Counted from the stretch's first letter, positions 1 through 12,089 are shown. The stretch: 64,000 nucleotides of DNA from Ctenosaura bakeri (GCA_948474755.1 CAOLHI010001312.1:434001-498000); one strand, 5' to 3'. The notes: generated by a model from the letters alone, not told the origin. Program-made: numbers and translations.

Positions 1-2200
1 CCAGATTTCCTGAGTACTGAGAAATCCATTGTATGCCTGGAAAATGAGTAAGATTGAATATTCCTTCTATCCATAGTGTGAGCACCTGTCAGAGGTACTT
101 TGGGTTTGGTAGATACACAAGCTATTCAGACAAAAGCATGTTACATTTCTCTCCGGAGAGGCAGATGAGAATTCTTTTAAACCTCAGATGTGTAGTGGAG
201 AAGTGCAGAGACAGAAAACAGATATTCTGATGTGCCCTTGCTCTCTTATATGTGCATCAGGTCTGAAAAGGAGTACACCATGTTAAAGCATGAACAGAAG
301 TATGTAATTTAGGTTGCTTTTATCTTGATGGCCCACAAGGAGTCAGAATAATCAAATCCTAGATTGGCAACAGTGACGTATTCAAAACTCTCTGTTTCCA
401 AGCTTGCCAAAAATAGGCAAGCACTTTTGCAGCTCTGATGAAAAATTGCAATGTCCATGAAATAAGTCAGTCCTTTTAGAGAGTTCTGTATATAGAAATA
501 ATCTCCTTACTAGTCACAGTAGTTCATCAGGCGTGAAAGTGTGATAAAGGGTAAGGCAAAGGGAAACAGAGAAGGAAAGAGAGAGAGAGAGAGAAAATTA
601 TAATGGCATTTATCAGTAATGTGTCTGATCTTGAGAGGCTGTGCAGATGGATATGCAGATGTATGGAGGCAGAAGATTATCTTTCCATCATCTGGAGTGA
701 TCTCCAGAGTAGCTAGTAATTTCCGACAGGGGTTAGCAGCACAGTTACGGGCTGGTTCTTTCCAAGTTGTCAGCAACATTGGGAGTAGAAACAAGCAAAC
801 AAACAAAAAATGATCCCAGCAAATATTTTCCCTTCCTCTCTCTACTGGCTTTCACTATGTGAGCAATAGAAATTTGCATTCATTTTCACTTTAACTGGGA
901 AAAGATGAATATTGCTTTCCGCACAAACACTTTCATCAAAATACTGTGAAATGGCTCTTATCTGCACAATGTACTTTCCAGAAAGGTAGGTGTCTGTTCA
1001 ATTTCACTGTCATCAGTCCAGTCCTGATAAAGTCATTTGTTACCATGGAGGTCCATTGACTGTGTTGCTTTTTCTTCTCCAAAATTTCCAGTTTTGAAGC
1101 CTGAAGTTGGAAGATCCCTTAAATATATGTGCCAGTTACTGAATCTTGCTCAGTTTATCTTCCTATGTATCATGTTGTTGAATGACCTATATATTTAAGG
1201 CAGTAGCACCATTAAAGTAAAAAACCATGCTTCCTTCAGAATTTATCATGTCACTCAAGTCTCTAATTAGCTACTCTATGTCTTTTTTTCCACCTCAACA
1301 TTCTTGGAGAACATCTACATTTCTGGCCAATAAATTATATGCTCCTTTTATAAACAGCTAAAAGGAGGCTCTCATACTCACCATGCCACACTTACCTTGG
1401 TGTTCATTAAGCTTGTGAATATCATAGACAGAAAAATAAAGCGGAATATGTTCTAAAACCCTGTACACCATGACAGGATGTTTTAGCCTCCAAAAGTCCT
1501 GTTTTGTTCTGGGACTCAACAACCTGACTTTCTAACCTGAAAAGAGGTTTTCCCAGCACACACTCGCACACACGATATTGAAATTTTTCATGGCATTCTC
1601 CTTTTATTAACATATTCCAACTTGTTCCAGGGAATTATTTTGATATGCATGGGCGTGAATCCTATAACTTAGTCCTAACTGGAGTAGAACCTTGAATCAA
1701 TTGCTAAATGGTGAGTCAAACCATAGGCAAATCATATTGATGCCATCGGTAGTTTTGACTCACAATAGGATTAAGGACATGGTTTTTGCACAGAAAACTT
1801 GCTTCCTGGAGAACCCCTGCCATGCACACATTTGTGTAGGAAAACCTTGTATGTTTCTACACAAAATAATTCCCTAGAACACATTGGGAAATGCAAAGAA
1901 GGGTAGCATATTGTGCAGATAGGGTCATTTTCTCACACAGTGAGAAGCTACAGAAACTATGGTTTGAAATAGTTGAAGGTTTATATCTCTAGAATGCACA
2001 CAAGCTAGACCTGCAATGCAGGCCTTCTTACATGAAGACTTGTGAACAACAGTCATGATCTCATGTCATGCTTATGTAGTCTAAATCCACATTCTTATAA
2101 TTAAATGATGGCTGAGATCCATCACCCTTCTACTAAATACCAAGCAGCATACAGCTCAGGAAAAGCATATATGACCAGCCATATTTCCCTATGTGAGCTT
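1..2200. other. Single-copy AT-rich DNA, no gene seen
   Basis: I see no exon, RNA gene or strong repeat here. A short (GA)n run lies at about 576-596. At about 1770-1880 there is a diverged segment rich in TGCACAGAAAA-like and TTTCTACACA-like words, which recurs elsewhere in the window (see the finding on an unnamed repeat with GTGCAGAAAA words). Open frames are under 100 codons with no domain-like composition. Confidence 0.5.
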
Positions 2201-2204
2201 GCTT

Positions 2205-2640
2205 AAGCTCTAACCTCTAAAGGTAAGCCCCTCCCCTCACTTTGACCACCTTCCTAGGCATGTTTGGTGTCCAAGGAATAGGCCTTCTTTGTGGCTGCTC
2301 TCAGACTTCAGAATTCTCCTCCTGGGGAGGCTAGGATGGATTCCTTTTTGCTCCTCTTCCTCCATGAAATGAAAACTTCTCTACTTCAATAGATTGGCTG
2401 CAATGGGCTTTTAATAGTGCATTATTGGCTTGTTTTTATATCCTGTCTTTTAATGCCTTTTAATTGTTTTAATACTATAAATTGTTTAATTGCTTTTAAA
2501 AATAACTATAAAGTTTTAAGGATGTTTTTGTATATTTCCAATCTCTTTTGGGTCTAATATTCCATAAACTACCTCGAGTCCTAATCTTAGGGGAAAAGGC
2601 AGGATATAAATGAAGAAGAACAAAAATAACAAGAAGAAAT
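2205..2640 (+). repeat. Degraded L2-type LINE 3' end
   Basis: The segment starts with text corresponding to the 3' end of LINE ORF2 (the region coding an FSVAAxxLWNxLP-like stretch, around 2275-2330, now broken). It continues through an AT-rich untranslated region built from TTTTAATTGTTTTAA-like words. It ends near 2580-2615 with a block like 'CTACCTCGAGTCCTAATC...GGCAGGATATAAATGAAG', the usual L2-type terminus in reptiles. Similar ends occur at 9250-9560, 12090-12280, 43880-44310 and, inverted, 27225-27700. It is old and non-functional. Confidence 0.65.
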
Positions 2641-4939
2641 ACATGATGATACACTGAAGGTACTGATGATCAGCTGTGCATGATCACAAAAATACAACAG
2701 TAAGTGCAAAGGTTACAGTTACAGAACACCATTTATGCAATTATGAAGCTAAGAAACAGCTTTCCCCATATACATTATTCGCATGAATAGAGGTGATGTT
2801 GGTTGCTGTTCTGATCATGATGATCCTTGTCAGTCTAGATGGCTTACCTCCAAAATGTTGATACATTATCACAAATCAGAACATACAGCAGAGCAGCTGT
2901 TGTGTTATCAAATGATAGCACATCAAGCCAGAGGATGGAAAGGTAAATGCCTTTTCCATCATAGGCTTTAAAATAGGAAAATTGGTGATAAAGATATCAA
3001 AATCTCACAAAATTTGACAGGCTCAGACTCTCTGTCTTGACAGAGACATTTACCAGAGGCCACAGTGGGAACACAATGCTGGGCTAGATAATGATCTTTG
3101 GTCTCATCCAAGGGCTTTTAAAAAAAATTTGTTATTGCAGAACTGTCTTCAGAGTTCCTGGCATTCAGTATAGTGACATGAAGATCATAGTGACATACAG
3201 AGGACATGGAGGACATGAAGACCTCAAATCTGAGGTGCTATTTCAGTGTGGAGATAGTGAACCAATATTCTCGGTAAAAATATAAAGACACACTCTCATG
3301 TGTAATCAAGATTTAAAAGGACTGCACCAATTTTTTTTAATACAAAGAAACCTAAGTGGATTTCATTAAGGAATTTGTGGCATTTTGACACCTTTGGAAT
3401 CCCAAACGTGCTGCATATTATCCTTAAGGCACTTTGGTCACTATGAAAGTATTCATTTTACTCAAGCTATGCTATAATAGGCAATAAGAAGATCATGATG
3501 TTAGAATATGATTTAATTGACATGGAGTAACGGAAGAGGTGAAGTTACCTCTGTAATTGGCTTGCATTTTATATATAGAAATGCATAATTCACAAAATAT
3601 GAACTAAAATCCAATATTCACACTGTTCTAACATTTTTGATACAGCATTGTCATTCAATAATTCATGTATTCCTAAACAATTCTCAACAAAAACATATTT
3701 AAGAACTGTTTGAACAATATGCATATAAGGGGTGAAACTGTGTACAGGAATGTGTATATAATGAGAAACATTTATGAAAATGCCTATAATTTTCTGTGCA
3801 AGATTTTTAAAATAATCACAAGCTGAAGTAGAAATGAGCAGAACAAACTTAAGTTTAGAAGAATTAAGATCTCATCAAAACTGAAACTGGTAACATTCAT
3901 CCATCTCTTGCTGTGTGCCTTCAAGTCATCCCGACTGAGGGTGACCCTAAGGCAAAATTATTCAGAAGTAAAGTCACTGAGTTACATGGGGTTCCTTCCT
4001 AGGTAAATCACCATAGGATTACACCCTAATTTTATGCACTGCATGCCAAGCTATGTTTTGAAAGCATATTTTAGGACAATTATATATATTTTTTCTGGTA
4101 CATTCTTAAGCAATGGAACAACAACTCTGTTGGATTGTAGATCACAAGATGGTTTTGGGTGGTTAGATGATTTTAAACCACTGAATAAATGCAAAGCAGG
4201 TAAATGGTAAGCCTTCAAGAAATGGAGAGGTGGCATTACAAAGTGATCTCTAGTAGGAAAAGAACAGGGTATTCAGAGCAGGGATGTAAAAATCTGTTAG
4301 TTTTTTTTATTATTATTATTTTGTATCTCAGATTCCAACTAGCATTCCTGTCCTATCCCCTTCTTTATGCAAAAGGGTTATTTTCTTAGAGAAATACAAA
4401 CCAAACTCATTTTATTTTCCATCCCTCTTTAGGAACATGCCCATCTTTTCATCTGTAAAATACTGGAGGGTATGGAAACACATTGTGCTTCAGCATGGAT
4501 TAATGCACTGTTTGTATTGGATGCACTTTAGATTCAGACTGAAATAAGAGAAGAACCAGACCTCCTTCCTTGCCTGGGAAATTTGGGGGTGGTTTTAATA
4601 GTGAGGAAAAGGCTTCCTGTTAAGGACATTTGTTTTCGGTCATTAAGTGAGCCAAAAGCATTGGCAAAAGAAGTCAGGCTCTATTTGAATTTTGTTTTGC
4701 TTGTTTTTTTCTGCAGAGGAAATACTACTTACAAAACTGTTCTGTTTATCATCTTGCAATTGAAAAGGCTACATTTTTCCTAGTTATTCTGGCATATATC
4801 CATCTGTGGGTTGATTGACCAATGTTTTTGTATCTATGTCAGCATTTGTCTATATGCATGTATGTACATGCCTTGCCTTCCATTGCACATTCTCTTAAAA
4901 AGGTATAGTGTCTGCTGTTTTTCAGGCCTTTGTGACTTG
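2641..4939. other. Single-copy AT-rich DNA with a SINE fragment
   Basis: No gene is visible. A fragment of the tRNA-headed SINE body (GTGCCTTCAAGTCATCCCGACT followed by a GTGACCCTAAGGCAAAA-like block) lies at about 3908-3960. The rest is AT-rich DNA with no supported feature. Confidence 0.45.
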
Positions 4940-5140
4940 GACCATTTCCGCACTGCACCGCTATAGTGCTATTATTCCACTTTCAACCTCCTGTGGAATT
5001 CTGGGGTTTGTAGTTTCCTGAGGCCCAAGAGCTCTCTGGCTGAGAATTCTAAAGGCCCCTCCTAAATTGCAAACCCCAGGATTCCATAGGAGGTTGAAAG
5101 TGGAATAATAGCACTGTAACAGCGTAGTGCGGAAATGGCC
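4940..5140. mobile_element. MITE A1, 201-bp palindromic foldback element
   Basis: The left end reads GACCATTTCCGCAC and the right end reads GTGCGGAAATGGCC, an inverted repeat that continues inward over nearly the whole element (CTATAGTGCTATTATTCCAC matches the complement of the right arm). The arms meet near 5040. Flanking triplets TTG (4937-4939) and TTA (5141-5143) are consistent with a decayed 3-bp target duplication. There is no coding capacity. It belongs to the family represented nine times in this window; the autonomous transposase source is not present. Confidence 0.85.
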
Positions 5141-5316
5141 TTAGTAAATCACAGTGAAGTCAATCATAAGCATGACTCAATAGGAAACAGGTACTTATTT
5201 CTCTCTCTCTCTCCCTTTCTCTCTTTTTCCATTAACACCAACCAAATCTAAATAGTATTGAAATGTGCCCAAAAGAAATGTGCACATGGTAGAGCAGAGC
5301 TAATAGCAGCACCAGG

Positions 5317-5520
5317 ATATGCCTTTAAGTTGCTTGTCTAGCTATGGTAACCCCACAGACTTCATTGGGCTTTTTAGGCAAGAATACTCAGAGACAGATT
5401 GTCATTGCCTTCCTTTGAACCTAGCCTGTAAAATGTGGCCATCTGACATTCAAGTATTCACTGGGCCTCACCCTGCTTAGCTTCCTAGCTCAGAAAGGAT
5501 CTGCTGTCTTTAGGCTATTT
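5317..5520 (-). repeat. 5S-rRNA-headed SINE (minus strand)
   Basis: Read on the minus strand, the head contains a degraded 5S rRNA internal region: the + strand words CCTGCTTAGCTTCC around 5472-5486 are the complement of GGAAGCTAAGCAGG. The left part (about 5317-5430) is the SINE body in inverted form: GCCTTTAAGTTGCTTGTC, then TTTTTAGGCAAGAATACTCAGAG, then CATTGCCTTCCTTTG. The same body follows the 5S head in forward orientation at 40917-41160. Confidence 0.7.
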
Positions 5521-5559
5521 TAGGTTGTATAGAACAGGTTATTATGTGGCACCTTTTCC

Positions 5560-5790
5560 CTGGCACTGGCCTCCAGGGTTATGTCTGCACTGATATATCA
5601 GTTTCATGCCACTGTAATTGCCACTGCTCCATCCTGTGGATGTTTGGTAAGGTATTTAGAATTATCTGCTTGAGAACTCTCATACTACATCCTAACTAAC
5701 CTACAGCACAGATTTTTAAGTACCTCTCCAAACTCTAAATTCTAAGATTCCAGAGAACTTGGGACTGTTTCTAATGTGGGAGGATCAACA
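5560..5790. repeat. Possible very old palindromic element of A' type
   Basis: Words resembling the arms of the palindromic MITEs are present ('TGTCTGCACTGATATATCAG', 'CATCCTGTGGATGTTTGG', 'CTAAATTCTAAGATTCCAGAG'), in the order expected for a decayed A/A'-type element. Divergence is too high for a firm call, and no ends or target duplication can be defined. Confidence 0.3.
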
Positions 5791-6288
5791 CTGGCAGGCA
5801 GGTTGTTATTAATTTTGCCTACTTGCAGGTACTTGCAGGGCAAATTACCTTTCCCATCTATTATCACTAAAATATCCTTAAATATGAAGGCTCTTACAAG
5901 CACGATGTCTACTTAGAAGTTCCTTCCATATGCTCAGTGTAGGTTACTACCACATAAGTATGCATAGGATAGATTGCACACAGCCTATATTATTCCTGGG
6001 AGGGTTCAACAAGAAAAGCTACCTTAATGTTTCTTAATATTTGATAACTTTGTATACATTTAATGGATAGTAGCTTAAAATTCATAAGTTTCAGCCCCTC
6101 CTTGAATAATCTTAGGGGATCTCAAGCTCCTCCATTCCCCTGTCCCAGCGTATATGCAGGATTTTGTAGAATGGAGTCATGTACATAAACTACAACACCA
6201 TCATCTTCATCCACAGTAGGCTAATAATTTTGTGAGTAGTAGGCATGGGAAGGAGAATCACCCTGATGTTGTAGTTTGAGAGCTTGCC

Positions 6289-6460
6289 TATAGAAGATTA
6301 GGGTTCAAATTCCTGCTCAGCCATGAAAACTCACTGAGTGACCTTGGGCAAGTCACACTCGTAGTCTTAAATGAAGACAATGGAAAACCCTCTCTATAGA
6401 AATCTTGCCAAGAGAACCCTGTAACTGCAGAAGTCTGAATTGACTTGAAGACATGTAACA
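6289..6460 (+). repeat. tRNA-headed SINE, partial
   Basis: The segment has a tRNA-derived start (GGTTCAAATTCCTGCTCAGCCATG resembles the B box and its 3' side), then GTGACCTTGGGCAAGTCACAC, a body with TCTTGCCAAGAGAACCCTGT, and a GACTTGAAGACATG end followed by AACAACAACA. It is the same family as the minus-strand copies at 11660-11845, 12288-12700 and 12870-13075. The A box region is missing or decayed. Confidence 0.7.
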
Positions 6461-7156
6461 ACAACACTGCAATTTTATTCTATTCCTTGTTGTAGTTGAC
6501 AAGAAAATTAAAAGTGGCACCATATCACTATTCTTTACTTTGTCTTTGAGTACTTCATCCTTCTGTGTGTTCCTGTCCATATTTCAAATCAGTATTGAAC
6601 AAAGCCACTAAAATAGATAAGGCTTCAGGAACTCCATAAACTCTAATAATAGCACAATAAATCCTTAATTATCAGAAACTTCATTATCCAACAAGCCATT
6701 ACTATTCAAATACATTGTGCTTCCCCCTGTGCAACCCATATCTCTGAAATTATCTTTGTTACCTAAAAACAAAATTACAAAAAGAGTCTTTCAAATTATT
6801 TTATAGTGAAGGCATGTGCTTTTGTGTGTAATTTTCAAAATCATTTAGATGCTAGAATGGAACTCTGGCCTATAAGGCATGAGATGAATTAATAGAATTG
6901 CTTCTTTCAATCCCCCCCTTTTTTTAAAGATAGAATAACCTATATTTTAGTTTAAATCCATTGTAAAAGTCATGATACACTATCTGGAGTGGTTCTGTTA
7001 TGATTGCAAGGTGAGAAAACATTACTCTTGTGATCTATTAGATAGAACTGAATCTCTTGAATATTCTTGGGATGTATTGCCAGAAACAGATTTTTCACTA
7101 TCCCAGATCCTTCAGGATGGTCTATTTGAGGGACTATGACAAAGTGCCCTTTCTGA

Positions 7157-7775
7157 GGCCATTTCTGCACTATACTGTTATAGTGCTATTATTCTACTTT
7201 CAACGTCCTGTGGAATTCTGGGGTTTGTAGTTTACTGAAGCCAAAGAGCTGCCTGGTTGAGGCCCTTTTCGCATGCAGTACTTTTTGCGCAAGGGCCCCT
7301 TGAGCGTCGCATAAATGGGAGCGTCAGTCCGTATGACGCACTCCCATTCACGCGACGCTCAGGAGCCTAAAGCGGGATGCATGCGCATTTTCTTATTTTC
7401 GGCTCTAAGCCGAAAATACTGTGCGGTTGTGCAATGCTCCCGGGGCCCTCACGCACTTACCTGTGTGCGGTGCGCCAAACAAGCTGGCCCGGTCACGCTT
7501 CCTCCCCCCAGCGCAGCCTACAGCTGTGAGATTGTGCTGCGGAAGGAAGGGGCAGGGCGCTAGCGCGACGGTCGCGCTACCAGGAAACGACCTGCGGGAC
7601 GAAGGAGAGGGGAAGCGGCAGCATTCCGGATGAGGCTTTTCGCGCGAGAGCCCCCCCCCCAGCCGCGCACATGGGTAACGTGTGAAAAGGGCCTGAGAAT
7701 TCTAAATGCCAGTCCCTAAACTGCAAACCCAGGATTCCAGAGGATGTTGAAAGTGGAATAATAGCCACTGTAATA
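7157..7775. mobile_element. MITE A2, split by GC-rich MITE B1
   Basis: The left arm starts GGCCATTTCTGCAC after TGA and runs to 7260. It is then interrupted by B1 (7261-7693) and resumes at 7697 with GAATTCTAAATGCC through GTTGAAAGTGGAATAATAGC. The far right terminus is lost: after about 7775 the sequence no longer matches the family. The interruption falls in the loop-proximal CTGG-TTGA-GAATTCT segment, so the original element can be read through. It is a clear nested insertion. Confidence 0.8.
7261..7693 (+). mobile_element. MITE B1, GC-rich, inserted into MITE A2
   Basis: The ends are GGCCCTTTTCGCAT and GTGTGAAAAGGGCC. A perfect TGA target duplication (7258-7260 and 7694-7696) flanks the element. 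The interior is GC-rich and CpG-rich, quite unlike the AT-rich surroundings. It carries a subterminal inverted repeat (GAGCGTCGCATAAATGGGAGCG facing CTCCCATTCACGCGACGCTC around 7303-7363). No transposase frame is present; the 112-aa and 82-aa frames crossing it are incidental. Confidence 0.85.
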
Positions 7776-8639
7776 ATAAAGAAATCCCCTTCACACTGAT
7801 AAAAAAGCAAACACACAAAATTCTCTGAAATAAAATAAAATATTTTTAAACAACCAAGTTCATTAGGGAAAAAGACTGCCTCAATTGCTGTATTACGGTA
7901 GTCTTCTACCTGCAAGAAACTTTACACACTGGAACATTCTAAAATGTGATTGTCCCCCTGGAGGTCAGTTCAGTGTACTGTCTAAAAATTCTGTCACTTC
8001 ATGTCTCCTCCTTTCAATTCCAGGTCTATATCAGGTCTACGAAGCTGTACCAATTAAGGAGGAGAAAGAGAGCTTGGAATATTATTTATTTATTTTCCCA
8101 TCATTTTTTTAAGCATTGCTAAATCAAGAAAATCAATCCATGCTGCACCAAGATATGCCACCAGCAACACCCTGGAGCAGGACCTTGATCTGCTCTTACC
8201 CAGGCTACAGAAACATCCGGCTTTCGAATACCTATTCCAATTTTCTTCCCCATCACTGAAGATGCTCCATCCGCTCTATCGCTCCTGGGTTACAAAATCT
8301 CCTTGTGCACTTTTTTCCTCCTTGCATCTCTAAGCATTCTTCCTTCTGTGGGGAAGTTTCCAACCATGCAGTAACATGACAAATTCTTGGAAAAAAATAA
8401 ATCCATTATCATTAATGTGATTAAGATAATTTTAAGTCTTTGTCTGGTTGTTTTGAGAGGGTGATTGCTCTTTACCATATCCACTTGGCTAGTAGAAGTA
8501 TCCCTCTTTTTTTTTTCTTTTAAATAAGGCTCTTGATCAAAAAAGCACAGGTTCCTGTCTAGGGCTGGAAAGAAAATTCACAAATGTTTAAAGATGGTTA
8601 AATGTGTGCTTCTCAAATGTCTGGAGATCCTGAAAAGAA
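7776..8639. other. Single-copy DNA, no gene seen
   Basis: The interval holds AT-rich sequence without a recognisable repeat or exon. A poly-T run lies at about 8505-8519. No feature can be supported. Confidence 0.4.
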
Positions 8640-8920
8640 GGCTCCTGGATCAAAGAGAATCTTTGCAGTTTGGGGCTTACTCTGCACAAAATTTGCACCT
8701 GTGAGTGTGCGTATGTGAGCATTTAGGGGAAAAAAATTTTTTTATAGAGAAAATAATATTAATGAGCAGAAATAATATGTTCTGTGCAGAAGATGTTGTT
8801 GTATGTGCAAAATGTGTCAGTTTTGTGCAGAGTTAAGTCCAGAACTCTTCAAAAAGTGTGTGGTTTTCAAAGATTATCTTACAGCAGGAAGAAATTTGCC
8901 CAAATTACTTGTTCCTTCCT
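8640..8920 (+). repeat. Unnamed dispersed repeat, family D copy
   Basis: This segment shares an ordered series of words with the reverse complement of 42785-43030: AAAGAGAATCTTTGCAGTTT, then a GGCTTACTCTGCACAAAATT-like block, then CTTCAAAA..., and an ACAGCAGGAAG-like end. The collinearity over about 250 bp shows a dispersed repeat. I cannot name the family. Weaker matches occur at 1770-1880, 33470-33650 and 37800-38000. Confidence 0.5.
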
Positions 8921-9249
8921 TTGAAAATAAAATTAGAGGATAATTACATCCCTGTTCCTGACTGCTGCTGCACAAACGCCCACAGTATGTTCTCCTAGAA
9001 CGGAGAAGCAAGCTGTGGGGAACCATCAGTCTAAGGTCATAACAGGATAGAGGTCTGCTTCCCATACTTCCTTGTGCATAGAGCAGTTAGCTTCACTGTG
9101 CAGTTTGAGTGTGAGCAATGCAATGTTGTGTTGCTTCTTCATTCTAGGTGCATTTAGTGAAAGAATCATCGGTTGGCAGCACAGCAAGCAGCCGATGGGG
9201 TTATGCACTCATGTCATACAGGGCTGTGGTGGCATAAGGTTAAGTAAGA
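8921..9249. other. Unclassified DNA
   Basis: Open frames on both strands are short and show no domain. I see nothing that can be supported. Confidence 0.35.
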
Positions 9250-9560
9250 CATGTTGCCCTTCTGCTGGCAAACAAAGGCCTTTTTATATGGGCAGGTTTT
9301 TGGCAACTGTGTGGCTGCTAAGCAAAGAGCTTTTAATGGACAAGCTATACTTTTTCTCTCCACCCCCGCCAAGCATTTGAATTGTTTCTAAATTGTTTTA
9401 AATTAATTTTTAATATGGTGCTACTTTTAAATGAATTTTAATGTTGCGTCTTATTTCATTTTCAGTTGTATCTGTTCTTTAATAATTTTATGCTATTTTA
9501 TGGGTCTCATCATTGGGACAAATGTGTAATATTAAGAAAAAATGGGTGAACAAATAAATA
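9250..9560 (+). repeat. Degraded L2-type LINE 3' end
   Basis: The segment is the AT-rich untranslated region typical of L2 ends (repeated TTTTAAATTAATTTTTAA-like words). It ends in a block with GGGTCTCATCATTGGGAC and GGTGAACAAATAAATA that corresponds to the GAGTCCC...ATATAAATAA terminus. It is diverged, with no open frame. Confidence 0.55.
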
Positions 9561-9734
9561 TATGGTAAGTTTCCACTGAAAAGCCTTTCTCCTGCAAAGA
9601 AACCAGTAGAGGGGGACTTATGTGAGATGATGACGATGATGATTTTAGTTTTATTTTAAACAAAACTTTACAAAATCACCAACAATAAACAATACAGATA
9701 TTCAAACATATGGGATACAATCAAAAACAAAAAT

Positions 9735-10192
9735 ACCGTGGCCCCACCAATTTTGTGAGGATTTGAAGTACAGAACCCTAATGAAAGTGGTAAAATTGTG
9801 AATCACTCCCCTCCACGATCCCTCTCCCATCCCTTTCTGGGGCTCCTTCTTCCCATCCTCTTGCCCTTGCATGCTGGGGCCAGAGGCAAAGGAATGAGAC
9901 CGGGGAGCTTGAGAGGGGGGAAGAGGAAGTCTTGTGCAAGTCTTTCCCCTCCCCTTCCCTTTCCTTTTACTTTGGTGTGAGTTCTCAGTGCTGGGGCCAG
10001 GGGCAAGGAAATGGTAGTGGGAGATGGAAGGCTCCCTCCCTATTCTCTTGCCTTTTGCCCAGGCATGCTTGCCTTCCTTCTCTGCTCCTGGCAAAATGCA
10101 AGGGAGGAGGAGAATGGGGTAGGCATGCATGCACCTCATGAATGATCAAATTCAAGAAGCTCAAACCCATGAATATGGTGGGAAGACTGTAT
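9735..10192. mobile_element. Tigger-like non-autonomous DNA transposon
   Basis: The left end reads CCGTGGCCCCACCAATTTTGTGAGG. The right end, reverse-complemented, begins CAGTCTTCCCACCATATTC and continues with GGTTTGAGCTTCTTGAATT. The termini resemble the CAGTCRKCCCTCC...-type ends of Tigger/pogo elements, and flanking TA dinucleotides (9733-9734 and 10193-10194) fit a TA target. The interior is GC-rich with purine/pyrimidine strand asymmetry and no transposase. Frames of up to 145 codons inside it are unlike any transposase. Confidence 0.55.
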
Positions 10193-10675
10193 ATTACAGG
10201 CTGTTGTTTGAGGTGGTACATTAGATTTATCAGAGCTTTTAGCCAACAGAGTATCTTGTCAGAAGGATATTTGACATGTGGTTGGATGCAAATAAAACAA
10301 AATTCTATTCTCATGATAAACTGGTTTTGGAATTTCAGGCCAGTTTTAAAAAGTTCCGTTCATGGACTGTCTAAAATTAATCTATTTTGGGATTCAAGCA
10401 ATTATTTAGATATATGGAATTCTTTTCATATGGATTCCTATATTTTATTTCCTCTCCCTGTTCCTATTTCATGGGAATAATCCTCTTTCTTTCGTTCTGT
10501 GTTGTCAATGCCATTGATTCAAGGTGTCAGCCTAGCATTCAGATCTTTGTTGAACTGGCATACTGATCACCTTTGCCTAATTCAAAGCTTTACTTTGCCA
10601 GTGCAGACAGCTTAGGAATACGTTGATTTTTAAAAATGACCAATGAGTAATGATTAGCTTCCAAGTTAAAAAAAA

Positions 10676-10760
10676 ATGAGATTTTTTAAAAAATTAATGT
10701 ACATTTTAATGCACAAAAATGAGATTTTTTTTAAAAAAAATTAATGTACATTTTTACTGT
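10676..10760. repeat. Tandem duplication, 43-bp period
   Basis: The block ATGAGATTTTTTAAAAAATTAATGTACATTTT occurs at about 10676-10707 and again at about 10719-10754, with small differences in the A and T runs. It is a local two-copy tandem repeat in AT-rich DNA. Confidence 0.8.
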
Positions 10761-11553
10761 TTCACACATCTTACAAGAGTAATGAAACAATATGATATAG
10801 TTCATTGTAATGTGATCAAATACAGGTTTGATGAGCAGTGCAAAACATGTCAATTCTCTCCCCGCCCCATGACTTTTAAGAATGGCAGCTGTTTGTGATT
10901 TTTCCACATCACTGTAAGGTCTGTGGCCATCAGACTCAGCAAACAGGGAGTGTTTTGGCATGCTTATTAAATGCTTTGTTTTGCAAATAATGAGAACACT
11001 GCAAGCTGTTTTGCTCTTTTGTCTCCAAGTTCCCACCAGAGAATCTTTGAAGCCATTGTGGCTTTCAGTGACTGATTCCTGTGGAGTCCAAGTCTGGTTT
11101 TGATGTGGTTGTCAGCTGCTTCCCACAATTGTTGGTGCCTGCTATGCCATTGGTGGGAACTCAGCCAATGGTCTGAGATAACTACTGGCATGAGATGAGC
11201 TGCCCACCTACCTCTCTCCCTGTGTGACTGTAGTCTCACGCTATGTGTTGTCAAGAAGCTTATCACTCTGAAACTCATCAAATAATGACATGTATTAACT
11301 TGTACTGCCCCCATCTTAACCACAAGTGAAATTGAACTAATGGATGGCATATGGTGACGTAATGAACAACCAGGGAGAACTGAATAGATCAGATCTTTCT
11401 TTTTTTAAGATAGCACATCATGAGTTATTCCAAACAAAATATCTGAGCTGTGTTATACCCTTAAGCAAGCAGATGCTGCCTAGTGACACAGACAGTATTA
11501 ATTCTTATTATGAGTTATGTATGATTATTAAAATCAGAGCCCTTTAACAGCTC
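10761..11553. other. Single-copy DNA, no gene seen
   Basis: Moderately complex sequence, with open frames of up to 127 codons on the minus strand that have no recognisable domain. I found no splice or promoter evidence strong enough to annotate. Confidence 0.4.
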
Positions 11554-11555
11554 AC

Positions 11556-11926
11556 AGTTATAGCACTGAAATTCCTATTTAACTGACATAGCTTTGGAAT
11601 CCTGGGATTTGTAGTTTGAGGGTAGCACTAGAACTCTTTGGCTGCAAATTCTAGATTTCTGCTTTTGTGCCTCCAAGTCATTTCTGACTTCTGGCAACCC
11701 TAATGCAAACTTATCATGGGGTTTTATTGGCAAGATTTGTTCAGTAGAGAGATGTGCTTTTGCCCCCCTCTGAAGGTTAGAGACTATGACTTGCCTAAGA
11801 TGATCTAGTGGGTTCTCATGGCAAAACAGGGATTACCCCTCATTAAAATTAAATCCCATGACCCCATAAGATGCTGCCATGGCAGGTAAAGTGGAACCAT
11901 AGTGCTATAATTCTGTAGTGTGAAAC
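11556..11926. mobile_element. Old palindromic MITE (A' type), split by a SINE
   Basis: The left arm (AGTTATAGCACTGAAATTCC ... GGAATCCTGGGATTTGTAGTTTG) is complementary to the right arm (AAATCCCATGACCCCATAAGATG ... AAAGTGGAACCATAGTGCTATAATTCTG). Between them, at about 11660-11845, sits a minus-strand tRNA-headed SINE. The arms relate to the A family in their central GGAATCCTGGGRTTTGTAGTTT word but have different outer parts. No target duplication could be identified. Confidence 0.65.
11660..11845 (-). repeat. tRNA-headed SINE nested in palindromic MITE
   Basis: On the + strand it begins GTGCCTCCAAGTCATTTCTGACTTCTGGCAACCCTAA. It continues TATCATGGGGTTTTATTGGCAAGATTTGTTCAG and ends near GTGGGTTCTCATGGCAAAACAGGGATTACC, i.e. 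the SINE body first and the tRNA-related head last. The tRNA end is truncated. Confidence 0.75.
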
Positions 11927-12055
11927 ACCTCTGCTGAAGGGGCACTCTTCTGTGTTCTACTCTGTACCCCACTTGCTTGTGTTCATCTCTTAGAAGTCTT
12001 AGTAGTATCAGCTTTGACTTTATTGCAACACTAAGTTAAAACATGACTCAACAAC

Positions 12056-12080
12056 AATACTACTACTACTACTACTACTA
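12056..12080. repeat. (CTA)n microsatellite
   Basis: About eight ACT/CTA triplets in a row, next to a degraded L2 end. Confidence 0.9.
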
Positions 12081-12089
12081 CGACTCCTC

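Noticed and set aside
9702..10139. 145-codon minus-strand frame
   Set aside because: It is a low-complexity, Pro/Ser/Gly-rich reading of the GC-rich interior of a Tigger-like element.
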